Assembly (NCBI GenBank): GCA_040757055.1
Contig: JBFLXY010000010.1
Location: 57,408-121,407, forward strand
Length of the DNA: 64,000 nt
Direction: 5' to 3'
Source of the DNA: JAJZRJ01 sp040757055
GTDB taxonomy: Bacteria > Desulfobacterota > Desulfobulbia > Desulfobulbales > Desulfurivibrionaceae
A program made the position numbers and the translations under genes. The notes under the pieces were generated by a model. It made no database searches. It was not told where the DNA came from and was given only the letters and a program-made list of their open reading frames with translations. Shown here piece after piece: positions 8,657-16,995 of this stretch (positions are counted from its first letter, which is position 1; each line of letters begins with the position of its first letter).

Positions 8657-8684
8657 TTGCCCGGCCGGCCGGATGGGGTATGAT
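8657..8684 (+). promoter_or_regulatory. Promoter immediately before holB
   Basis: TTGCCC (8657-8662), a 16-base spacer and TATGAT (8679-8684, five of six to consensus) lie exactly six bases before ATG 8691. The RNA start would fall on or next to that ATG, and there is no Shine-Dalgarno, so the message may be leaderless (inference). If used, the in-frame ATG at 8673 cannot be the start. Confidence 0.5.
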
Positions 8685-8690
8685 ACCGCC

Positions 8691-9689
8691 ATGCCGACGA
8701 CCGCCCCCGTCATACCCACCCGCTTTGCCGAGGTCCTCGGCCAGGCCAAGGCCAAGGAGATGCTGCGCCGGGCCATGGCCAGCGCCAAGATGAGCCACGC
8801 CTATCTCTTCCGGGGGCCCGCCGGGGTGGGCAAAAAGACCATGGCCCACGCCTTTGCCGCCACCATCAACTGCGCGGCCCCGGTGGACCACGAGGCGTGC
8901 GGCACCTGCCCCTCCTGCCAGAAATTCCGCTCCGGCAACCATCCGGACTTCCAGCACATTGCCCCGGACGGCGCCAGCATCAAGATCCAGCAGATCCGCG
9001 AGTTGAAAAAATCCCTCGCCTTCCCGCCCTTTGAGGCGCGCTGCCGGGTGATCCTCCTTGCCGACGCCCACACCATGCGGCGGGAAACCGCCAACAGCCT
9101 CTTAAAAACCCTGGAGGAACCGCCGGCCGACACCGTGCTCATCCTCACCGCCGACGAGGCGAGCGGCGTGCTGCCCACCATTGTTTCGCGCTGCCAGGTG
9201 ATCCCTTTCTTTGCCCTGCCCCAGGACGAGGTGGCGCAATACCTCATGGCCGAGGCGGCAATCGCCCCGGAACAGGCCGCCACCCTGGCCGCCATTGCCG
9301 AGGGCAGCCTCGGCCGGGCGCGGCTGCTCCGGGAAAAGGAATTGCTCCCCCTGCGCCAGCAGATCGTCACCACCCTGCTCGACCTCCAACCCGACGGTCC
9401 GGAAGCGGTGGAGAGGGTCTTCGACCTGGCGGAAGAGGCGGCCAAGCTGAAGGAGGAGCTTGCCGAGCTGCTCGATCTTCTCCGCACCTGGTACCGCGAC
9501 CTCCTCCTTGCCGGAAAGGGCCCTCCACTCAATCAGGATCTTGCCTTTTCCTGGGAGACGGCACGAAGGCGCTGGTCCGAACCGGAACTCTTCACCCGCC
9601 TCACACGAATCGAGCAGGCCAAACGGGAACTGGCCCGCAACTGCAACCGCGCCCTGGTCTGCGAAGTCCTTTTCTTTGCGCTCCTTTAA
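8691..9689 (+). CDS. holB: DNA polymerase III delta' subunit (clamp loader)
   Basis: A 332-residue AAA+ protein of the delta'/DnaX family. Visible features are FAEVLGQAKAKEML, Walker A (GPAGVGKKT), a four-cysteine zinc module (CGTCPSCQKF preceded by another Cys), ILLADAHTMRRETANSLLKTLEEP in place of the sensor region, and PTIVSRCQ with the SRC arginine finger. Delta' works with tau/gamma and delta to load the sliding clamp. It is followed by ricT and metG, an order also known in Firmicutes. The start is ATG 8691 or ATG 8673, the latter adding six residues. Confidence 0.92.
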   Translation: MPTTAPVIPTRFAEVLGQAKAKEMLRRAMASAKMSHAYLFRGPAGVGKKTMAHAFAATINCAAPVDHEACGTCPSCQKFRSGNHPDFQHIAPDGASIKIQQIRELKKSLAFPPFEARCRVILLADAHTMRRETANSLLKTLEEPPADTVLILTADEASGVLPTIVSRCQVIPFFALPQDEVAQYLMAEAAIAPEQAATLAAIAEGSLGRARLLREKELLPLRQQIVTTLLDLQPDGPEAVERVFDLAEEAAKLKEELAELLDLLRTWYRDLLLAGKGPPLNQDLAFSWETARRRWSEPELFTRLTRIEQAKRELARNCNRALVCEVLFFALL

Positions 9690-9768
9690 TGGTATGGTGG
9701 AGCGACTTTTTTCTGGAACCTGAACCGCGCCGCAGCCCGGCTCCACCAAGGCCCGGCGGTCGAGGAAC

Positions 9769-10737
9769 ATGACTACCGAAAGCGAAGAAAAAATCGAGGC
9801 CCCGGCCGAACAGGCGCCCCAACTGCCCAAGTGCTACACCGTGCAGTTCCGGCCCGGCGAGCAGATCGTCTCCGCCGCCTCCCGCATCCTGAATCTCAAG
9901 ACGGATGAAATCGTCATGGCCCAGACCGACCACGGCCTGGAGCCGGCGGTGATCCGGGCTGCCGCCCACCCCTGCGCCTGTCCCAGGCGGACGGCCGAAG
10001 GCGGCGAGGAAAAGCTGGAACAGCTCGCCACCTGCATCATCCCCCGCCGCGCCACCCGCGAGGAGCGGGAAAAGTACGAGAGCCTGATGAAACGCGAAGA
10101 GGAGGCCTTCACCACGGCCCAGCGCCTCATCGAAAAGCACCGGCTGCCCATGAAGCTCATCAAGGTGGAGCGCTTCATGAACGGCAGCAAGATCATCTTC
10201 TACTTCACCGCCGAGAACCGGGTCGATTTCCGCGAACTGGTGAAGGACCTGGTCCAGGAGTTCCGCACCCGGGTGGAGATCCGTCAGATCGGCGTGCGCC
10301 ACGAGACCAAGATGATCGGCGGCCTGGGCTGCTGCGGCCGCGAACTCTGCTGTTCGAGCTTCATCAAGAACTTTGCGCCGGTCTCGATCAAGATGGCCAA
10401 GGAACAGGGGCTGCCGCTCAATCCGGCCAAGATCTCCGGCATCTGCAACCGGTTGCTCTGCTGCCTCACCTACGAGTTCGACACCTACCACCAGCTCCGC
10501 AAGGGCATGCCCAAGGTGGGCAAGACCGTGGTACTGGACGGCCACCCCTTCAAGGTGATCAAGAACAACGTGCTGGAGCAGACCATCGAGGTGATCGCCA
10601 CCGACACCCCGGACCGCCCCATCGTCTGGGACGCCGAGCAGTGGCAGCGGGCCACCCCGCTCAAGCCGCCGCCCAAACCCCAGCACAAATCCTCGCGCCA
10701 GAACGGGGAACAGGATTCCGACGAAGACGACGCATGA
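9769..10737 (+). CDS. ricT: PSP1-domain protein RicT (YaaT-like)
   Basis: A 322-residue protein with the PSP1 domain (about 10-230): YTVQFRPGEQIVSAASRI at the start, KLIKVERFMNGSKIIFYFTAE, RVDFRELVKDL, then the cysteine-rich LGCCGRELCCSSF and ISGICNRLLCCLTYE. In Bacillus RicT joins RicA and RicF in an Fe-S complex that helps RNase Y mature mRNAs; RicA/RicF partners are not visible here. Acidic and basic tails lie outside the domain. A GAGG Shine-Dalgarno lies before ATG 9769. The stop overlaps metG (ATGA), so the two are translationally coupled. Confidence 0.9.
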   Translation: MTTESEEKIEAPAEQAPQLPKCYTVQFRPGEQIVSAASRILNLKTDEIVMAQTDHGLEPAVIRAAAHPCACPRRTAEGGEEKLEQLATCIIPRRATREEREKYESLMKREEEAFTTAQRLIEKHRLPMKLIKVERFMNGSKIIFYFTAENRVDFRELVKDLVQEFRTRVEIRQIGVRHETKMIGGLGCCGRELCCSSFIKNFAPVSIKMAKEQGLPLNPAKISGICNRLLCCLTYEFDTYHQLRKGMPKVGKTVVLDGHPFKVIKNNVLEQTIEVIATDTPDRPIVWDAEQWQRATPLKPPPKPQHKSSRQNGEQDSDEDDA

Positions 10738-12680
10738 GCCTCTACCTCACCACCCCCATCTTTTACGTCAACGCGCCGCCCCACATCGGCCACGCCTATT
10801 CCACCATCGCGGCCGATGCGGTGAGCCGCTTCCACCGCCTCTGCGGCGAAGAGGTCTTTTTCCAGACCGGCACCGACGAGCACGGCGACAAGATCGTCCA
10901 GGCCGCCACCGATGCCGGAGTCTCGCCCCGCGAGTACGTGGACACCATCAGCCAGATGTTCCGCGACACCTGGCCCCCCTTGGCCATCGAGCCGGACCGC
11001 TTCATCCGCACCACCGACCCCGACCACATCGCCACGGTGCAGCGCATCCTCCAGCAGGTCTACGACCAGGGCGACATCTACTTTGCCGAATACACCGGCC
11101 TCTACTGCAAGGGGTGCGAGCAGTTCCTCACCGAAAAGGAGCTGGTGGGCGGCCTCTGCCCGGACCACCAGAAGCCGCCGGTCCAGGTCTCGGAGCAGAA
11201 CTACTTCTTCCGGATGGGCAGATACCAGCAGTGGCTCATCGACCACATCACCAGCCACCCGGAATGCATCACCCCGGAGCGCTACAAGAACGAGGTGCTC
11301 GCCTTCCTGCGCGAGCCGCTGGAGGACCTCTGCATCTCCCGGCCCACGAGCCGCCTCACCTGGGGCATTCCGTTGCCCTTTGACGACCGCTTCGTCACCT
11401 ACGTCTGGTTCGATGCCCTGATCAACTACCTCACCGGCATCGGCTACCCGGATTCGCCGCACTTTGCCGCGCGCTGGACCTCTGCCGAGCACATCATCGC
11501 CAAAGACATCCTGAAGCCCCACGCCATCTACTGGCCCACCATGCTCAAGGCCATGGGACTCGACCCCTTCCGCCGCCTCCGTGTCCACGGTTACTGGAAC
11601 ATGGGCGAGACCAAGATGTCCAAGAGCCTCGGCAACGTGGTGCGCCCTCTGGAACTGGTGGAACAGTTCGGGGCCGACACGGTGCGCTACTTCCTGCTCC
11701 GCGAGATGTCCTTTGGCCTCGATGCCTCCTTCTCCCACGAGGCGCTCATCGCCCGCCGCAACTCCGACCTGGCCAACGACCTCGGCAACCTGGTGAGCCG
11801 CAGCCTGACCATGGTGAAGAACTTCGCCGGCGCCAAGGCCCCGGCGCCGGGGCCGCTCGCGCCCCTGGACCAGGAGCTGGCCGATGCAGCCCTGGCCATG
11901 GTCGGCGAATACCGGCAGCGCATGGCAAATTTCGCCTTCCGCCAGGCCCTGGAGGCGGTGTGGGAAGTGGTCGGCCGGGCCAACCGCTACATCGTTGCCA
12001 CCGCGCCGTGGGAGCTGGCCAAGGACCCGGCCCAAGGCCCGCGCCTGGCCACGGTGCTCCACACCCTGCTGGAGACCCTGCGTCTCATCACCCTGACCCT
12101 GCACCCGATCATGCCGGCCACCGCGGCCAAACTCGCCGCGGCCCTCGGCCAGGGCGCAACGCCAGACCTCACTCGCGACGGCCGTTGGGGGCTCCTGGCG
12201 CCGGGCACCACCATCACCCTGGGCGAGGCCCTCTTCCCGCGGCTCGACACCAAAAGCGCGGCCCAGGCCGCTGCCCCCGCCAAAATGCAGCAGGAGGCCA
12301 AACCGGCAGCAAAGGCCCAGGCGGCCACGCCGGGACCCGCCCCGTCGGCCGGCGAGGAAGGGGTCATCACCTTTGACCACTTCCAGCAGGTGGAACTGCG
12401 GGTGGCGCTCATCACCGCCGCCGAAAAGGTGCCCAAGGCAGACCGCCTGCTCCGGCTCACGGTGAAGGCGCCGGAAGAGCGCACCATTGTGGCCGGCATT
12501 GCCGAGTTTTACCAGCCGGAAACGCTCATCGGCAAAAAGGTGATCATCGTGGCCAACCTCAAGCCCGCCAAGCTCAAGGGCATCCTCTCCCAGGGCATGG
12601 TGCTGGCCGCCAAGGCCGGCGAGCGGCTGGTGCTTTCCACCGTGGACGGCGATATCCCGCCGGGAAGCAAGGTGGCATGA
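10734..12680 (+). CDS. metG: Methionyl-tRNA synthetase with C-terminal tRNA-binding domain
   Basis: A 648-residue class I synthetase. The HIGH motif is PPHIGHAYST (about 15-18), the KMSKS loop is ETKMSKSLGN (about 300), and there is a CKGC...C zinc-knuckle-like insertion near 125-145. An Ala/Pro/Lys linker (about 510-550) joins a C-terminal OB-fold Trbp111-type domain (ITFDHFQQVELRVALITAA to the end) that dimerises and binds tRNA. ATG 10734 overlaps the ricT stop. Its own stop overlaps the next gene in the same ATGA way. Confidence 0.97.
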   Translation: MSLYLTTPIFYVNAPPHIGHAYSTIAADAVSRFHRLCGEEVFFQTGTDEHGDKIVQAATDAGVSPREYVDTISQMFRDTWPPLAIEPDRFIRTTDPDHIATVQRILQQVYDQGDIYFAEYTGLYCKGCEQFLTEKELVGGLCPDHQKPPVQVSEQNYFFRMGRYQQWLIDHITSHPECITPERYKNEVLAFLREPLEDLCISRPTSRLTWGIPLPFDDRFVTYVWFDALINYLTGIGYPDSPHFAARWTSAEHIIAKDILKPHAIYWPTMLKAMGLDPFRRLRVHGYWNMGETKMSKSLGNVVRPLELVEQFGADTVRYFLLREMSFGLDASFSHEALIARRNSDLANDLGNLVSRSLTMVKNFAGAKAPAPGPLAPLDQELADAALAMVGEYRQRMANFAFRQALEAVWEVVGRANRYIVATAPWELAKDPAQGPRLATVLHTLLETLRLITLTLHPIMPATAAKLAAALGQGATPDLTRDGRWGLLAPGTTITLGEALFPRLDTKSAAQAAAPAKMQQEAKPAAKAQAATPGPAPSAGEEGVITFDHFQQVELRVALITAAEKVPKADRLLRLTVKAPEERTIVAGIAEFYQPETLIGKKVIIVANLKPAKLKGILSQGMVLAAKAGERLVLSTVDGDIPPGSKVA

Positions 12681-13411
12681 GCACCACGGGCCAGCGCCCC
12701 GACCCTGCGCGCTTCCTGCGCGAAACCGAGCAGCAGGCGCGGGAGCATCAGCTGGAGCCGGTGCGGCTCGTCAATGGCGCCGACACCCTGCTGGGCCTTG
12801 CCCTGCTCGTGCCGAACCTGCCGGCCGAGATTGCCCGCGAGATGCTGGCCCAGGCCAGTTGCCTGCTCACCACCCGGGATGAAACACCCGCCTGCGGCTT
12901 GGCGCCAGCCTCGGAACAGGGCGAGCTGCTTGCCCTGCTGCAGGCCGAAATCGAACGCCACCGGGAATCGCGGCTGCCCTGCTCCCTGCTGCTCCTGGGC
13001 CTGGCCAACGCCAACCCAAAGATCAAGGGCAAAACCCCGGCCCGCACCCGCTGCCAGGTCATCACCGCCATCGATCCCCTGCTCGACCACCAGGATGCGG
13101 CCATGCCCTGCGACGAAACAACCATTGCCGTGCTGCTGCCGGCCACCAGCCTTGGCAAGGCCCGTCGCCGGGCCGCCGCCATCCAGGCGGCGCTGGCCAG
13201 CGGCCCCCATCTGCTCTGCTGCGGCCTCAGCGTCTGCCATGCCCATGAACCGCTGAGCGCCGAAGAATTCCTCCAGCGCGCCCGCCAGGAGCTGGAGCGG
13301 GCCACCGCCCTTGGCAACGGCGCCCTCTGCCACGCGGCCCTGACCACGGTGGACGATTCCTGCCAAGTGACGGTGGAAGAGCGGGAGCAACTTTTCAGCT
13401 TCCTTGCCTGA
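12677..13411 (+). CDS. Unknown protein with a degenerate GGDEF-like domain
   Basis: A 244-residue protein with no confident family. From about residue 70 the pattern follows a GGDEF fold: GELLALLQAEIERHRESRLPC (alpha-1), SLLLLGLANAN where LxxxDxDxFK would be, ETTIAVLLPATSLGKARRRAA in place of the strand and helix after the signature, LLCCGLSVCHA for the TVSIGV strand, and EEFLQRARQELERATALGNG for the ending A-x3-LY-x-AK-x2-GRN. The GGDEF motif and metal-binding Asp residues are missing, so it cannot be a cyclase; it could bind nucleotide or protein. ATGA overlap with metG and a short gap to the MinD-like gene put it in the operon. Confidence 0.6.
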   Translation: MSTTGQRPDPARFLRETEQQAREHQLEPVRLVNGADTLLGLALLVPNLPAEIAREMLAQASCLLTTRDETPACGLAPASEQGELLALLQAEIERHRESRLPCSLLLLGLANANPKIKGKTPARTRCQVITAIDPLLDHQDAAMPCDETTIAVLLPATSLGKARRRAAAIQAALASGPHLLCCGLSVCHAHEPLSAEEFLQRARQELERATALGNGALCHAALTTVDDSCQVTVEEREQLFSFLA

Positions 13412-13419
13412 GGATGACC

Positions 13420-14181
13420 ATGGCCAACGAACAGAGGCCCCAGCGGGCCAAGAAAATCTGCATCAGCAGCGGCAAGGGCGGGGTCGGCAAGACCTCGTTC
13501 GCGGTCAACCTGGCCACTTCGCTGGCCGCCAGGCAGAAAAAGGTGCTGCTCATCGACGGCGACCTTGGGCTGGCCAACGTCGATGTGCTGCTGGGGCTGA
13601 ACGTCCGCCACACGGTACGGGAAAACATCGAGGAGGGCCGCGATCTCGCCGGCCTGCTGCTGCCGGTGGCGGCGGGATTCCACCTGCTGCCCGCCACCTC
13701 CGGGGTGCCGGAGATGGCCAGTCTCTCCTACGAGGAACAGCACGAACTGATCCGGGCGCTGGACGCCATCATGGACCAATTCGATTTCGTGCTGGTGGAC
13801 ACCGCTGCCGGCATCGGCGACTCGGTGTTGTGGTTCAATGCCTGGGCCGACCTGAACGTGGTCATCGTCTCGCCGGACCCCACCTCCATGGCCGATGCCT
13901 ATGCCCTGATCAAGGTGATGGTGGCGCGCCACAGAAAAAATGCCTTCCAGCTGGTGACCAACAGCATCACTTCGCCGCAGGAGGGCCGGGAAATCTTCGA
14001 GGGCCTGAGCGGGGTGGCGGCCAAGTACCTCCGCATCACCGCCAGCCACCTGGGCGCCCTGCCGCACGATCCCGCGGTGGTCCGCGCCATCCGCAGCCGC
14101 AAGCCCTTCCTGCTCGATGCGCCCGAGAGCAAGGTTAGCCTTGCGGTCATGCAAATTGCAGATAAAATACTCGAATTGTGA
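13420..14181 (+). CDS. MinD/FlhG-family P-loop ATPase
   Basis: A 253-residue ParA/MinD-type ATPase with deviant Walker A (SSGKGGVGKTSFAVNLA), LLIDGDLGLANVDVLLG and FVLVDTAAGIGDSVL. The sequence resembles FlhG/YlxH (LGLNVRHTVRENIEEG and AASHLGALPHDPAVVRAIRSRKPF) more than cell-division MinD, and no amphipathic MinD tail is obvious. Typical roles are placing flagella or other polar machines. No flhF or flagellar genes lie nearby, so its partner is unknown. ATG 13420 is preferred over ATG 13414 because GAGG is then correctly spaced. Confidence 0.85.
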   Translation: MANEQRPQRAKKICISSGKGGVGKTSFAVNLATSLAARQKKVLLIDGDLGLANVDVLLGLNVRHTVRENIEEGRDLAGLLLPVAAGFHLLPATSGVPEMASLSYEEQHELIRALDAIMDQFDFVLVDTAAGIGDSVLWFNAWADLNVVIVSPDPTSMADAYALIKVMVARHRKNAFQLVTNSITSPQEGREIFEGLSGVAAKYLRITASHLGALPHDPAVVRAIRSRKPFLLDAPESKVSLAVMQIADKILEL

Positions 14182-14214
14182 TAGACTTTTTCCAACCCTG
14201 AATCGAGGCATCCC

Positions 14215-14511
14215 ATGTTTGTTCTGGCAAATTTCATCGAGGCACTGGCAACCGTCATCAACATCCTGCTGGGCACCTACGTCTGGGTGGTCATCGGCCG
14301 GGTGGTCATCTCCTGGGTCAATGCCGACCCGTACAATCCCATCGTCAACTTCCTCTACCAGATCACCGAGCCGCTGCTGTCCCGCATCCGCCGCTTCCTG
14401 CCGGTTTTCGGCGGGCTTGATTTCGCGCCGATGATCCTCATCCTCGCCATCATCTTCCTGCAAAGCTTCCTGGTCCCCACCCTGCGCCAACTGGCCCAGA
14501 CCATCGGCTAA
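14215..14511 (+). CDS. YggT family integral membrane protein
   Basis: A 98-residue protein with two hydrophobic spans (about 3-30 and 66-90) and the YggT signature VVISWVNADPYNPIVNFLYQITEPLLSRIRR split between them. YggT proteins are inner-membrane proteins linked to osmotic response or cell-division site placement; the molecular role is unclear. It sits directly before divIVA, an association also seen in Firmicutes (yggT-ylmH-divIVA region), which supports a division or polarity role. Confidence 0.9.
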   Translation: MFVLANFIEALATVINILLGTYVWVVIGRVVISWVNADPYNPIVNFLYQITEPLLSRIRRFLPVFGGLDFAPMILILAIIFLQSFLVPTLRQLAQTIG

Positions 14512-14532
14512 CTCCATGGAGAGGAGAGACCT

Positions 14533-15267
14533 ATGCTGACCGCCCAGGACATCCAGTCGCAGCAATTCCATGTCCGCTTCCGCGGCTTCGACGTGGAAGA
14601 GGTGGATGATTTCCTGGAGCGGGTCGCCGAGTCGGTGCTGGCCCTTTCCGAAGAGAACAAAAAATTGCGGGAACGGCAGGACGAGCTGGAGCGGGAGCTG
14701 GCCACCTTCCAGAACCAGCAGAAGACCTTCCAGAACGCCATTCTCTCGGCCCAGCACATCGCCGAGGAGATGCAGGAAAAGACCCGTCAGGAGCTGGAAA
14801 AACAGCGCGCCAGAGCCCAGGCCGAGGCCGAGGAGCTGGTGGCCGACGCCCGCCAGGAGGTGGTGAACCTGGAACGGGAACTGGATCGTCTGAAATCCCT
14901 CAAGGCGCAGGCGGCGGCCGAACTCCGCGCCGTGCTCGAATCCTATGCCGGGCGGCTCGACCGCGATTTCGGCGGCAGCCGCCCGCCGGCCTCGCCGCGG
15001 GCCGCCGCTGTTGCCCCGGAACCGCCCCCGGAAAGCGACCTCTACGAACGGATCGAGGTGGACGAATCCTTCTTCAGCGGCAGCGCACCCGCTGCCGCCG
15101 GACCTGAGCTGCCGGTGGCCGATCTCTTCGGCCTGGACGACGACGTCGAGACCCGCGCGGTTCCGGACCTTGACGGCGACATGGTCTTCACCCTGGAAGA
15201 TCCGCTGGACCGGCCCGAGCCCTCCATCACTCTCGAATCCGAGGACGAACGCCCCCGTTCCCGATGA
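14533..15267 (+). CDS. DivIVA-domain coiled-coil protein
   Basis: A 244-residue protein. Residues 1-60 are a DivIVA domain (LTAQDIQSQQFHVRFRGFDVEEVDDFLERV), the membrane-curvature-sensing tip. A long coiled coil follows (about 35-145, rich in E/K/Q/R), then a low-complexity acidic/Pro C-terminus with repeated D/E-rich segments. A GAGGAGAGAC Shine-Dalgarno precedes ATG 14533. DivIVA proteins mark poles and septa; with the MinD/FlhG-like ATPase and YggT just upstream, this looks like a polarity or division cluster. Confidence 0.88.
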   Translation: MLTAQDIQSQQFHVRFRGFDVEEVDDFLERVAESVLALSEENKKLRERQDELERELATFQNQQKTFQNAILSAQHIAEEMQEKTRQELEKQRARAQAEAEELVADARQEVVNLERELDRLKSLKAQAAAELRAVLESYAGRLDRDFGGSRPPASPRAAAVAPEPPPESDLYERIEVDESFFSGSAPAAAGPELPVADLFGLDDDVETRAVPDLDGDMVFTLEDPLDRPEPSITLESEDERPRSR

Positions 15268-15572
15268 ACTGGCTCAGGCCCGGCAAGGACGGCGCAGTGC
15301 TGCTCACCGTCCATGTGCAACCCAAGGCATCCCGCACCAGGGTCGCGGGCCTGCACGGCGAAAAGGCGGTGAAGATCTGCATCACCGCCCCGCCGGTGGA
15401 TGGCCAGGCCAATGAGGCACTGGTCAAGTTCCTGGCCAAGCTCTTCAGGCTGCCCCAATCCGCCATCTCCATCGAAACCGGCCACCAGGGCCGCAGCAAG
15501 CTGTTCCGCCTCACCGGCATCACCCTGGCCGATGCCGCCCGGCTCCTCGCCCCCCTCCTGCCTGGCGACTGA
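15264..15572 (+). CDS. DUF167 / YggU family protein
   Basis: A 102-residue protein matching DUF167 (YggU): LTVHVQPKASRTRVAGLHGEKAVKI, ITAPPVDGQANEALVKFLAKL, then SIETGHQGRSKLFRL. The fold is a small alpha/beta domain of unknown function found from bacteria to humans, often beside yggT as here. ATG 15264 overlaps the divIVA stop, so the genes are coupled. Complete and normal length. Confidence 0.92.
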   Translation: MNWLRPGKDGAVLLTVHVQPKASRTRVAGLHGEKAVKICITAPPVDGQANEALVKFLAKLFRLPQSAISIETGHQGRSKLFRLTGITLADAARLLAPLLPGD

Positions 15573-15683
15573 CACTCCCTCCACCCTGTCTGCCACCCGA
15601 ACAGTGCTTGCCTTTCCGCGGGTCGGCAAGGTACCATGGCAAAAACGGTACCACCCAACCGTTCTCCGGCGGGCATCACTCCT

Positions 15684-16931
15684 ATGGACAACATCCTCCT
15701 GGTCGAAGACAGCAAATCACTGGCCCTGCTGCTCAAAAACAGCCTTGAAGCCACGCTGCCCTGCACGGTGCACTGGGCCGACGGCCTGGCAAAAACCAAG
15801 GCCCTGGTCGCCAACCCCGAACTCACCTTTTCCGTCGGCATTCTGGACATCAATCTGCCTGATGCGCCGCGCGGCGAGGTGGTGGATTTCGTTCTGAGCC
15901 GCGGCATCCCCTCCATTGTCTTTGCCGGCGAATTCAGCACCGATCTCCAGAAGAGCCTGTGGTCGCGGACGATCATCGACTACGTCCTCAAGGAGGACCC
16001 GAACAACATCGGCTACCTGGTCGGCCTGGTGCGCCGGGTCATGGCCAACCGGAACATCAAGGTGCTGGTGGCCGACGACTCGAAAGCCTCCCGGCTCGAA
16101 TTGACAAACCTGCTCACCATCCACCAGTACCAGGTCTTTGCCGCGGCCGACGGCCAGGAGGCCCTGGACCTTCTCGGCGAACATCCCGATATCCGCCTGC
16201 TTCTCACCGACCACTACATGCCGCGCGTCAACGGCCTGGAACTGGTCAAGCGGATCCGCCACTCGCATCCCAAGGATGAACTCGCCATTGTCGCCCTCTC
16301 CGCCACCGACGCGTCCACCCTGCCCGCCCAGTTCATCAAGGGCGGCGCCAACGACTTCCTGAAAAAGCCTTACACCACCGAGGAATTCTACTGCCGCATC
16401 ACCCAGAACATCGAGCTGCTGGAGCAGATCGCGCGGATCAAGGAGCATGCCCATCTCGACTTCCTCACCAACCTCCACAACCGTCGCTATTTCTTCGACC
16501 TCGGCCGCAAGCTGGTGGCCAGCGCCCGTCGCGGTCACATCGAACTCACCCTCGCCCTCTTCGACATCGACCACTTCAAGCGGATCAACGACACCTTCGG
16601 CCACGACACCGGGGATCTGGTGCTCAAGAACCTCGCCCATTTCCTCAGGAAACGTTTCCGGGAAACCGACATTGTCTGCCGATACGGCGGGGAGGAGTTC
16701 TGCATCCTCGCCACCAACATGTCCCGCGACCATGCCGCCACCCTCTTCGACGATCTGCGGCGCAGGATTGCGGCCACTCCGGTGGTGATCGGCGAACGGG
16801 AAATCACCTTTACGGTGAGCATCGGGGTCTGTGCCGCGCCCAAAGGATCGCTGGAGGAGATGATCCAGCAGGCCGATGTCCTGCTCTATCAGGCGAAACA
16901 GAACGGCCGTAACCGCATCGCCTTGCGCTGA
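15684..16931 (+). CDS. Two-receiver diguanylate cyclase (REC-REC-GGDEF)
   Basis: A 415-residue response regulator. Receiver 1 (about 1-125) has D55 (GILDINLPD); receiver 2 (about 128-250) has VLVADDSKASR and a phospho-Asp in LLLTDHYMPR, with KKPY as the conserved Lys. The GGDEF domain (about 255-415) has DIDHFKRINDTFGH, an intact YGGEEF active site and a RETD inhibitory (I-site) motif five residues before it, so it should make cyclic di-GMP and be feedback-inhibited. The layout resembles PleD. ATG 15684 gives a clean receiver start; ATG 15636 would add 16 residues. No kinase is adjacent. Confidence 0.92.
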   Translation: MDNILLVEDSKSLALLLKNSLEATLPCTVHWADGLAKTKALVANPELTFSVGILDINLPDAPRGEVVDFVLSRGIPSIVFAGEFSTDLQKSLWSRTIIDYVLKEDPNNIGYLVGLVRRVMANRNIKVLVADDSKASRLELTNLLTIHQYQVFAAADGQEALDLLGEHPDIRLLLTDHYMPRVNGLELVKRIRHSHPKDELAIVALSATDASTLPAQFIKGGANDFLKKPYTTEEFYCRITQNIELLEQIARIKEHAHLDFLTNLHNRRYFFDLGRKLVASARRGHIELTLALFDIDHFKRINDTFGHDTGDLVLKNLAHFLRKRFRETDIVCRYGGEEFCILATNMSRDHAATLFDDLRRRIAATPVVIGEREITFTVSIGVCAAPKGSLEEMIQQADVLLYQAKQNGRNRIALR

Positions 16932-16958
16932 GCGGCGCCGCCGGGAACCTGCCCGGCA

Positions 16959-16974
16959 GTCAGCCCGGGCTGAC
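16959..16974. repeat. Perfect 16-base palindrome
   Basis: GTCAGCCC directly followed by GGGCTGAC lies in the 64-base gap between the cyclase gene and the M28 peptidase gene. It could be an operator or a weak hairpin terminator; there is no T-run after it. Confidence 0.4.
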
Positions 16975-16995
16975 GAAAACAACCGGGAGGGCATC

